From assembly GCF_004337985.1 (NCBI RefSeq), contig NC_043742.1, positions 4,391,259 to 4,455,258 on the forward strand: a DNA stretch of 64,000 nucleotides. Reading direction: 5' to 3'. The translations under genes were made by a program, and so were the position numbers. This document shows positions 26,470 to 37,177 of the stretch, one piece after another; the first letter of the stretch is position 1, and each line of letters opens with the position of its first letter. The notes beneath the pieces were generated by a model, which saw nothing but the letters and a program-made list of their open reading frames with translations, was not told where the DNA came from and made no database searches. The stretch comes from Pyricularia pennisetigena. Its lineage: Eukaryota; Ascomycota; Sordariomycetes; Magnaporthales; Pyriculariaceae.

Positions 26470-28472
26470 TCAGACTGGGTAGCCACTGGAGCCTGCTTCC
26501 GTCGAGCCGTCGCTATCGATCGTCTTTCTCCAGTGCTCAGGCAAGCACACGCAGACGAGCGGGAATGCCTTGATCTCGCCACTGGCTGGCGGTGACGATA
26601 CGTCTCGTGCCGGTCCCGAGGTGTGGGACACACCACTGTCTCGCTGTTTGTGTCGTCGGGCCTCCCATTCATCGGCGCGCTCATCCAGAAGCACACCCGT
26701 GGCCCAGCCATCGTCCCAAATACCGACAATCTTGAGCATGTCACCTCTCTCCAATGTGAACTCGTCAGCAGCGCGGGGTTGGTAAGCCCAGAGAACAGAG
26801 ACTTTGTCGCCTGGGTGAATGTCATCTTGGGAGTAGTAATCCTTGAAGAACGGTAATTGTTCCGACTGCTGGCTGGCCATACCGGGCGGAGATGAAGACA
26901 TGCCACCTGCACTACCTGGAGAATTAGGATCGCCTTCGCCCAAAGCCGAACCACTTGACAACGAGCCGTGCCTCCTGAGGGCTGCAGGCGGCGGTCGCAG
27001 TACGCCAACTCGGGGTTCGGGCTCAGGGCTTTCGGCATAATCGTCAGAGGAGCTCTGATTGTCCCCTCCCCTGCTCCTGCCCGCGCCATAGCCGGCTGCC
27101 GCGCCAACCGCAGCAGCTCCAAGCGGTAGACCCCGGCCATCGCGGCCGCCATACCCATGGCGAGACGGCGAGTCTCCGGTATGGCCTTCGAGCGCTGACA
27201 TCCTCGCGATTCTACCGCCTGGAAGGACTTCGTAGCCTTGCGGATTTGGTCCCGAGGGCACATTGTGCACTTGGGAGGTAGAGGTGCCTCCTCTGCGAGC
27301 AGGCGAAGGTTGGTTGAAGATGCTCCCACTTTGGCTGCCGCGACGTCGTCTCCGGAGAAGTATACACACAAAGATGAGAGCTGCGATGAGGGCAAAGCCA
27401 ATGATGGATCCGATAACAATGCCGGCTATAGCGCCCCCTGAAAGACCGTTTCGTTCGGGCGAGGGAGCCGGCGTACCCGTGCTGGTGGGTACCACGGTGG
27501 GAAGTGACATGCTGGGAATGACAGTCGGGAGAACAACGCCAGCGCATCGGTTCTGCGCGTTGGACGTGTAGCAGCATGTGTCGGTGGAATTAATACCGCC
27601 TGACGCGCAGTACGAGCACAGGCCGATTGTGCTAGTGCCATAACCACAGTTTTCGGGCTCGTTGGTGATGCCCTGAATGCAGGTTTGAGAAGATAGGGAA
27701 TTGGCTGGCAGGGCGCAGTTGGTGAAGTCGGCCCTTATCTGCCTCTGAGCATTGCTGCCAGCATTCGCACACAACCTGCCATCGGACGCGATCAATGCCT
27801 CGCTCTGGGCAAATTGGGCCTGTGATTGTTTGTCAGCAATCGCGTCCAACACGAGCTGGTCTCCGAGTCATAAGCTGGGTCGTCAAATAACCTACGCAAG
27901 TCTCGGCGCAGACAGGACGGGATTGCTCTGCCCTAAGGCTGCACCTGTCAATCGAGTTCTGCACCAGTGCATTGCATATCGTTGTCGTAGTAAACCGTGC
28001 ATATTGCTCTGTCGTGTTTGAAAGATTAATTCCACCACAACCAAGCAGTGTTTGATACCTAAGCGGTTATCGTTAGCTGGCTGATCAGGGACGTGGGTCT
28101 GCTTTATTATCAAGCACGTACTTTTCTTGAACGTAGCTCGTACGGACGTATTCCTTTAATCGGTCGTCAAAATTTTGTGTGTTTGAAACAAACCGCATGA
28201 AGGAGCTAAAAGACTTGGGTTAGGAAACAGGTTCAGCTACTACCTACAGCTTTCGGGCGAATTTTTACTCACAAGAGCCCGACAATGAAGTCGTCATTTG
28301 AGACAGAGGCTGACTGGAATGCTGGGCAAGCAGTAGACCCTTGCATCGAGATACACGCAGCCATTGACACAGGCGCAGACGACAGAAACGTGGAGAGCAC
28401 CAGGCTTCGGATGCTGGCGACAGGCCGTCCTCTCCTCCGCCGTATCCTTTCCTGGCTGGACGGCTTGGTCAT
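26470..28472 (-). CDS. Single-pass membrane protein with Cys-rich ectodomain and C-terminal SH3
   Basis: Likely plasma-membrane signalling or scaffold protein. Minus-strand exons 28472-28273, 28205-28122, 28058-27896 and 27819-26470 give 598 aa. Seen: a basic N-terminus followed by a hydrophobic signal-like stretch (about 20-38); an extracellular part (about 39-265) with about 16 cysteines; a Ser/Thr/Pro stalk; one transmembrane helix about 277-300 (GAIAGIVIGSIIGFALIAAL) followed by RRRRR, which fixes the C-terminus inside; a Gly/Ser/Pro-rich linker; and an SH3 domain about 485-570 (SVLWAYQPRAADEFTLERGD, IVGIWDDGWATG). The topology resembles budding yeast Fus1 (single helix plus SH3), while Sho1 has four helices. 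Homologues are common in Pezizomycotina but I know of no assigned role. Intron phases 2, 2, 0 are all consistent. Confidence 0.85.
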
Positions 28473-30835
28473 GATGCTCTGCAGGATTGCGTGCCGGGCG
28501 CGTACAGACCAGGTCGTCTGGTGAAGGTGTTGAGCAACTGCGCAAAGAGTTAAACAAAATTTCCGATTACTGCCGCTTCATAATCTTCTGGTTACGCGAT
28601 GCGTTTGTATTCGTCTTCAACAACCGGTCGCAAGTAGCGGCGCGACACCACTTTTTTGATGAGGTGATTGGTAGTAAGGTGTCGTCGTTGTGACTGATGC
28701 TACTCGATTCAAGTTGCCAATACCCAAAAAGAAAGATGCCGAGCTAAACGACCGAATACTCGGGTTTCGTAGTGAGTGAAGGGAGTCTGAAGATATGGCC
28801 GGTGCCGACAGACCAAGGACGGTGTGTTTGCCGAAGGGTGGCTGGGAGTGCGTGACTTCGGTCCACCAAGGGTAATATTAAGAAACGACCGACGACAGTT
28901 GGAATTAAGGAATGATGACGGCAGCTGCGGCAGGAACGTTGCGATATGGCGACAATTCAATTTAGGTCGTTGTGCCGAGGGTGGGAAGCTGCTCGCGGTG
29001 CTTTACGTCTTTCCTGGGATTGATGGCAAACGAATGTGTGGAACAAATTGTATGCAGATCACTGCAGGCTGGGTGAGAATCGACCTTTTGCGAGCTGTTT
29101 TAGTGCCGCGTGGGTCAATGCAAAGCTAGGCGCCGCAGAACTGCTTTCTCTGAACCAGAAGGGACCGATGAGAGACGGAATAAGAAATGAGCGTGTGGAA
29201 AGCCTTGTGAGACTTTTGCAAAGAAAAAAGGGCAAGGATATCGAAACAAATAAATAAAATAAAGAAACAAATAAGTTAGGTGATGAAGACAACAATTGGG
29301 GTTCAGATGGTAAAGCTGATCAAAGCACAACGAATGAAACACAAAAGAGAGGACGAGATGGACGGTTGCAAGATCTCGTGGGGACCAGACTGGTTTCGCA
29401 GCCTACCCTAAATGATACCTTGAACAAGCTGCAGGTATCTAGGTTATTGACTGAATGGCTGCACAGAGAGGTCTTTCGCGCGGATGCGATGCCTTTGCCG
29501 GTGTGGCGAGCAGTGATGGTGACAATGTTTCTTTACCCAAGAGACGAGAGATTGTGAGAGTGACCGACTACGAGGAAACGACCACCAGCCAGTCAGCTGG
29601 GTGACTGGGTGGAGCGGCCGGCCAAGCAGGTCGCAAAACAGCAGCCGGGCACAGATTCTGTAGTCGGCACGAACAGGCGCCAGGGACCAGTGAGTGGAGT
29701 CCAAGACCCAGTCGCGATACAGCAACGGGCGGGGCTCAAATCAAAACGTTGCGGATTTCTCCCGCTTGATCCCCTCCGCTTTGCTTGCCGCGTGGAGCAT
29801 TTAGACAGGGATTGAAGGGGGTGTACCCAGCTCTTGCAGGGGTTGCACCGAGGCCTTGACCCAGAAGGGCAGCGGTAATTTCATTGATTAGCAAGGGTGT
29901 CGCTGCAGTTTCCTTGCCCAGGAAATTTTCCCCCTCAAGCTCGGGCCAGATAGACAAACAAAAAACCAAAAAAAAAAAAAAAAAAGAAAAGAAAAAGAGT
30001 ATCGGTGATGCTGGAGCCAGGCCGAGCGCATTGATGAGCGTGAGGGTCAGCTTGCGAATCGTTCATGAGGAAGCGAGCGAAGGCGCACTTCTCTTCAACG
30101 CCGGTGCCCCAGGCGAAATCAAGGTTAGGCATAGGGTGCATGGCTGAGACGACAATTAGATCACCCACTTCCTCAATCACCACAGCCTTATGCGACGGAT
30201 CGTGGCTTTAATTTGCATCTCAAAAGGGGCGCAGCAAGCAATTGCTGTGCCAATAACGATAAACCTGCAGACAGCTACTGTAAGGTGTTTTCAGGCTTGA
30301 AAACAACGTCCTAGAAGCAAAGTGACCCACGAGAGAATGAAGTGTTATCAAACTATCAAACAAAGTACCTTGGTATTAGATGAAAGGACGGACGGGTTCA
30401 TCCAATTACAGTCGACTAGTGTCGGTGTAAGTGGGGATTTCTCTTGACATTCTGTCAGATTATCGGTGCCAGGTCAATATGAGCGCCTGACAACAGGCGA
30501 CAAAGCTGACCGTTTTGAAGTTCGTCTGTTCTTTCTCTTTCCTTCGTCCCTAGCCAGGCTGCTGGCTCACCCCCAGTCCCGTTTGTTCAATTTGAATTGA
30601 ACAGCAGGGATGCAAACAGATGGCACTATCGGTTTCGCCCTTACTTCAGGTAGGTTCTACGTATATGTTGATTAGCCAGGTGCCTTTTATTGTTAGGCTC
30701 ACACCAAACAGTAACTTAATTTTCTACTAAGACGGATTCCTTCGATCGAATCACGTCTAGACGTGGACCAATCTCGAAAAACACAATGCAAGATGAGAAG
30801 AAAAAAAAAAGAAGAAAAAAGAAAAAAAAAAAAGA

Positions 30836-30865
30836 NNNNNNNNNNNNNNNNNNNNNNNNNNNNNN
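30836..30865. other. Assembly gap (30 N) between A-rich and C18 sequence
   Basis: Thirty undetermined bases, preceded by an A-rich tract with scattered G and followed by 18 C (30866-30883). The homopolymer edges suggest sequencing failed in low-complexity sequence. True length is unknown. Confidence 0.97.
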
Positions 30866-31859
30866 CCCCCCCCCCCCCCCCCCGATTACTGTACTTTTAG
30901 GGTAAGGGATGTGCATCAGATAAACCTGGTCATGTCGCGTGTGTGCAACGCCAAGGTTCAGGGTGCTCTGGGAACGCACCTGCTCCGAAGCAAAGTCCAT
31001 TCCCAGTAACTTCCATCGTACGTACTATTATTACCAAGCCAAGCACAAATCAGTCTCCCTTTCTATTGTTATAACTGTCAGCCCCAGCGCGGTCACTCAG
31101 GCGGCCTGGAAGCTCGAGCAAAATTATCGTCGTCTTCCGTGACGTTGCATATCTGCGAGGTGAACAGGTCTGGGGGGCCTTGGCAACAAACCAGTTCTCT
31201 TTAATTCGTCTGCTTCGCATCAGCCGCATGACCACACCACTACCTGAAGCACACGGCTCCAGCGGCATTCATGGCTCAAAATGAATTGTTCCTCGAGCCC
31301 CTCCTAGATTCGGCCTCCCGCGGTGCATACGGCAGTTATCATTAATTGATTAGCCACGATCTTGATGGGGAGTACAGGGTTTGTAAAAGTTTCCGATGGT
31401 CTTTATGCCGCATAATATCTAATCTTCATTGGATCTGTGTTTGGAATCATGAGCATATGTGGCAAGTGTGGTTACATGCGGGGTGCCCCAAAAGGAAGTA
31501 TTGCTCGCAGGAGGCATTAAAAGTCGAGTCTGAAACGGGAAAGCTTCCATTGACGAATTCCCTGCCAAAGACAGCGTCTTGAACTATCACCAAAGGTCGT
31601 GGGAGCTTTGGTTAGTTACCCAGCAGCTACTGACTGTAGATAGATACTCTATCAAAGTAGGTAGGTATTTCGGAATAATACAAAATACACAGAGTTGCAT
31701 AACACCCAATACCTACCTTACCCAGTTACCGAACCGCAATTGTCGTGTATCGGTTAATGGCATCCTACCTGACCAATAACTGCAGTGCGGAAAGTTAAAA
31801 ATAAGACTTTGCGGGTTCTTGCCGAGCCGTATCGCACTGCAGGTGGGGAGAACGAAGTG

Positions 31860-31916
<57 letters not shown>
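31860..31916. repeat. A57 homopolymer
   Basis: An uninterrupted run of 57 A, the longest homopolymer in the window. A run of this length could be a retroposon tail or an assembly artefact. I could not find an element body or a convincing target-site duplication next to it. Confidence 0.9.
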
Positions 31917-31917
<1 letters not shown>

Positions 31918-34871
31918 ATATTTACTTGCATACTTGCAGATTGATTGTGCACCATTGGAGAGATAAGTGTTCAAGCGAATCGCACAGGGGATGTCTTGGA
32001 CCATTCCTACTATACATACATATGTATATCGGCAAGGTGGTCAATTGGGGGCCTTTCGCTGCACTACCTGCACTACAACATGCAAGGAAAAGGACGGCAG
32101 CTTCAGCGGTTGGATGCGCACGTTATCAGACCACCGGAAAACTCAATTCAAAAATAAACCAGAAAAATTAAAATAAAGAAACTACAGCTGCATCCTTCTG
32201 GGTCCATTCCGGTTGTCAGCGGTTTCTGTGCTGGGTTCCAATCAGACATAAAATCGGCCTATCCGAAAATTTCAAGCACCAACCTTACCTAGAGTCCTCC
32301 GGAACTGCGGATTATCTACGGAGTCCCCAGTACGGAGACGGGATCTGCCCCCGCCAGAGAAATCAGGCCACTTTACCACGGCGGTATATTCCTTTCGTCT
32401 GTTGCTTGGTACTCAACTTTGCTCAACAAAAGGCTTCAAGTTTCTGGCTCTGAAAGTGCATCGTAAAATTGACGTACCCCGTAGCTGTACAATACGAAAT
32501 TTCTCACCTTGTTGCCGTTTCAACATTCAGCTGTCGGCCATCGATTGAATTATAAGCTATGTTTCCATTTGTTTGGTGTTTCTTGGGCATATCACCATAG
32601 CCGACTTGCGTGAAGCCACCTTACCTACCTAACCCAAGGTCCTCAATGCGGTGATACAGACTATGCCAGTCTACAAAGTCGAACCAATCTGGCGACGCTA
32701 CAATTCCCCGCGGTGCGAAAACGTCGAAAAATGGACGCTGTGCTATTCAATTCACAAGCTTGGCTAGCTTACCCAGGGACCTATCGGCGTATTCGAATAA
32801 CCGGGCGGCTGGATCTCCGCCCACGGATTGATTATATACTCGCAGCATCGTGCAGCAGGTGCATATATCCCTTGCAGGTTGCTTGCAATTGCCCTTTGTT
32901 TGTTTACTATGGTATAAGGGTCATCTACTCCTTATGCTTTCCCAAAAAAAAAAAAAAAAAAAAAACACCGTTTTACACCGCCTCGTCAAACACGGCATTT
33001 ACCTTGGTAGTCATTTTACAGGCACATTGCTTCCATACTCTGTCGGCTCCCCCCTTACATCTGGGGCTGAATGCCGCTGATCGACAAGCGATTTGGCTCA
33101 GCTGCACCCTCCCTGCTGGGAGCTGAGAAGCAACATCACTCGGAAAAGATTTTGCATAATGCCATTGCAATTTCCACCGCAATTTGGCGAAAGACTCTTC
33201 AATCATGGGCATGTGAACAGAGGCAGGTACCTGCAGATCTCCCCGCCTTGCCGCCTGCCTTTTGGCTGTCTCTCCTGACTAAAGCTGGTGTAAGACACCA
33301 ACCGGAGTATTCGCGGTGACTCGAGCTACGTTATTGCGATGTTGACATCATGACAGAGGGTGTTGGCACCATCAAGACCGACCAGATAAAGGAAAATTCT
33401 CCGTACAGTACGCCGACCCGAGCCCGTATTGTTTCGTACCTGAAGCTGTCGGGACCGTGGGAAGCGTGTGCACTTACTTCTAAGTCTAGCGAAAAGCAAG
33501 TCTCTTGGCAGGCACCCTTCAACATCTCGACCAATCGGGGGTTGGTATGGTAACCATGATGATCATCACATCACCTTTTCATCCCAATTACAATCACCCA
33601 TTTTCATTCGCGGGTCCATCGTTTGAGTAAACATGGCTTCTAAGTGTAAGGGAAATCCCTGCATATCCAGGCACAAGCAGCTCGAGCTTTGAATTGTCTC
33701 CGGTTTGCACAGTCTCTTACCAGGCAGACAAGTCACGGTTTTTTTCTTCTTTTTTTTCCTTCGCTAATTCCTCCCTCCTCACGTCATCATGGGAAAACAT
33801 ATCCGTGGAGAAAAGGGAGAAGTCAACTTGGCGACTTCTACATCTAGGCGGAACTGGTAGGATCGATCAGAAAAACCAAGAAATTCTGTTTCCCACCTGT
33901 CGGCGTTTCTCAGCGCGATCTCTCCGATGATTGCTCCGGACGTCCGGTTACCAGACGCTAGCGCACGCACATGTACAATCACCCATACAGAGATGTGGAC
34001 GCGAAGTCTTTGTCCGTGCGTAGCGTAACCCAGCTATGCGGACAGGCCCAACATCGGGACGGGTATACAGTGCCTTGCATGTTGTGTCGGACCAAAGTTT
34101 ATGTGGCGCGTTTGTCAAAAGCCTGCGCGGTTCGCCATGTCCAGGCAAGTAAGTAGTGTGCACAAAGCAGCCACACAGACATGTTGTGCTCAGAGAAGAA
34201 AGAAGAACGAAGGGAGAAAACGGAATCCAACTTGACTTCAAAGCTTCAGCTGGCAACGTCTAGATGCGTTCAAGACCCGCAACAGGTGAAGTGGCGGGCG
34301 GCAATGGACTGGAACGGCTCAGGATTACGACGAGCCGCTGGGAGCGCATCTGATATCATCACAAAAACGTCCTCAACGGCAAGTTGGCTTTCGATCCCCT
34401 TTAACTCGCCGCTATTGTCTGCATACTTTTGCTTCTCTGCCGTCTCTGGTAGCACAAGCCCCTAGTATATGGGGTTCCGACGATCGTTCTCGAATCTCAT
34501 GTCTCACCTGACTGATCCTGTTCACCATCTGTTCGCCGCTCGACTGTCGTCCTTTATTTTACATCTGTCCCAGCGCCCCTTGACTGCCCAGCTTTAATAC
34601 CTCGGACCGCCGCTGTCTTATGCTGTACATTCCCTCGGGCTCGTTCGCTAAAGTCCCCGGCTACTCTCGTGGCCAGCCTCTCTTTCTTGTCGGTTGAGGT
34701 TGCCCTCGTACCAGAATACGGTGACAGCTAAGAGGGTGGACGCGAGTTCGTTTTCTGCTATTAGTGTTTAATATTCCTTCCCTCTCTCACTTGTCCCTCG
34801 TTTCTCTGTTTCATCAACTGCCTCTACCACTGTGATATCAGGAGCACTACGCAGTGAAAGATATCACCAAG

Positions 34872-36464
34872 ATGTCGGACTCACCACCGTCGGGAGGCCC
34901 TGGTGGCCCAGGAGGCCCTGGACCCGGCGGTCCACAGGTATGCACACCTATTGCCGCCGAAGGACTGTCCGGTTGTAGGAAACAGAAAGATCAGTTTATG
35001 GATCAACATATCGACTGCAGTTGCAAAGTTCATGGACACCTTGGGGAGTTTAGGATACTAACCAATACTCGGGATACAGCAACCCTCATCGCCGCCTTAC
35101 CTTCCCTCATCAGCTATCCTGGGCGGTAATCCTACAGTTCCTCTGGATGTGCCGATATCAGCAGTTTTCATGGCAATATTCATCGCTGCAGGAGCTGTCC
35201 ATATGGGAGTTTTCCGAGCAAATATCAAACGCGACCACAAATTTGTCTTCTCCGCCCTTCTATTCGTGTTCTGTCTCGCCCGAGTTTTCGCCCTCATCAC
35301 TCGCATTGTGTGGGCCGTACACCCCAACAACATGAACGTCGCGGTGGCTTCAAACGTACTTGTGGCGGCCGGCGTCGTCCTCTTGTTCTTGGTGAACCTC
35401 ATCTTCACCCAGCGAATCGTCCGATCGTATCATCCGCCGTTCGGTTGGCACAAGATCACTAACGGAGCCTTCATCGCCACTTTCGCTTTGGTCATTGCGC
35501 TGCTCATCATGCTCATCACGGCAACGGTTCATTCGTTCTTTACCCTCGATCCCGAGGTGCGAGCCAATGACCGCATCGTGCAATTGGTCGGCGCGACACT
35601 GCTAGCCCTCCTCGCATTCTTGCCTTTCCCCATCGTGGTCCTAGCCATCATGTGGCCGTACCGCCAGTCGGGTCCCGAGAAGTTCGGCTATGGCAGTCTT
35701 CGAGCCCAGGTCTTCCTCGTGTTGACGACCTCGTTGTTGTTGACGCTCGGCGCTGGCTTCCGCACAGGTGTGGCCTTTGACCCACGCCCGTTAAGGGAGC
35801 CCGCATGGTTCCTCAGCAAGCCTTGCTTCTATATATTCAACTTCGGCATCGAAGTTATAGTCGTCATTATCTATGCCGCGGCCAGGGTCGATCGCCGCTT
35901 CTGGGTTGGCGACGGCAGCAAGGCTCCCGGTGATTACATCGCCTCGCGCCGCGCCAGTATGCTCCCGGCCTACAGGGAACAGAACCGCCGCGAGAGCATG
36001 CTTCCTGGCATGATGCAGCCGCCACCGGGCATTGCATCGGGAAGGGCCTCTCGTGCACGGTCTACATTCGCCGACAACATCCAGGAGCTCGAGGGAGTGG
36101 GATCGGGGTCGGATGCACCATTCACATCAGCTTCAGATGGCCCATCTGTCCGCTCGCGTGAGATTGAGGTATGTTCATGGTGGCAGCGTGAATATGTGCA
36201 CCCGAACTTGGCAGTTCCTCCAATGCTGTCTCCCGATCGCGGTGGACTTGGTGATGGCCTTGAGGCGTAGCTGTCGAGTGACTAGGCGACAGAACGAGAA
36301 AAGCTGACTCTTTTGCGGCATTTTAGTGGGAGAAACGTGCTCAGACCGAGCTGGAGAAACGCATCAGTGATGCAGACGTCCAAGCCCCGGGGACACGCAG
36401 CACAGACGACACTGATGGTGATATTCCGGAGCGCATTCCACCGAAAGTACCACGGGACGAATAG
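34872..36464 (+). CDS. DUF3112 seven-helix membrane protein
   Basis: Fungal multi-pass membrane protein of the DUF3112 type, sometimes labelled GPCR-like; function is not established. Exons 34872-34937, 35080-36168 and 36327-36464 give 430 aa. Exon 1 encodes a Gly/Pro-rich head. Exon 2 encodes seven hydrophobic segments between about residues 45 and 290, starting PISAVFMAIFIAAGAVHMG and including FCLARVFALITRIVWA and KPCFYIFNFGIEVIVVIIY. The cytosolic tail is Arg/Ser-rich (ASRRASMLP, RRESMLPG, GRASRARS), with several sites resembling basophilic kinase targets. The third exon (WEKRAQTELEKRI) has a good branch point and acceptor; without splicing the frame would end at 36270. It is convergent with the CLC gene. 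Confidence 0.85.
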
Positions 36465-37177
36465 GTCAACCCATCGTATCACATCCGGCTAAAGGGCACT
36501 AGGAATCCTCGACGTTCACCTTGCACATTGCTAGCTGAGGTGGCACGGGAAGTGGTACCCTCAGGTCTAGGTCTTTCCTTGATACATTTTCCCCTTGGTT
36601 TCCTTTTTGTCGTATAAAAAAAAAAAAAAACATAGCGTTGCCTCACAGGGGCGAGCGTCAGGGAAGCTCAGGTAGTTGACGCTCGACTTAACCCTACTAC
36701 TTTTTGTAATAGAAGTCCAGAAAAAGCCTGGCTGAACAGGGGAAGAGCAGTGGTGTCTTGTTCTGTCCCTCTCAGCTCTGGCCTGCTTCGTTTCCGCTGT
36801 GTCGGGGACTTAGAAATAGCCCTTAATTAGTCGCCAGTCTCTTGTTACACTTTTTTTTTTGGTACTTGTTTTCATTGCACAATCGGAATCCATCGCTTGA
36901 GTGATATGTCGGAAGCCTTTACCAGCCGCATCATCGCCTGTCAAGGGAACCTTGATGCAACATGCAGCCCAACCCAAGCTTATAAAGCTAGCAAGCCGCT
37001 GCCGTCATTATGACATTACAGCCTGGCGAGTCCCAAAAAAAGCAACAACTCATATTCCTGAACCTGCCATGGTTGGTGCAGATTACCACTGTTATAGCGC
37101 CCGTGCACGTCTATGTTCTGGACATGAGGCCTGTAAGCTTCATTGGTATCTTGAGCAGGTACAAAGTTTTGTCCAAA
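36465..37177. other. Convergent intergenic region DUF3112/CLC
   Basis: About 700 bp between two 3-prime ends. It holds an A run (about 36617-36630) and a T run (36850-36859). Plus-strand frames at 36901-37444 are antisense to the CLC 3-prime end and look like chance. Confidence 0.5.

Larger units (their letters stand above)
28473..34871. other. 6.4-kb region without a supportable gene
   Basis: The longest non-coding stretch here. Open frames are at most about 140 codons and none resembles a family or continues across plausible introns. It contains A-rich tracts (about 29967-29990, 30801-30835, 31860-31916, 32945-32965), a 30-N gap, a C18 run, and many TACCTA/TAGGTA words. The last 350 bp (about 34500-34871) are C/T-rich and probably the promoter and leader of the DUF3112 gene. 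Missing sequence at the gap could hide a repeat or a gene. Confidence 0.55.

Noticed and set aside
31860..31916. A57 run as proof of a retroposon insertion
   Set aside because: No target-site duplication or element body could be found next to it, so it is listed only as a repeat.
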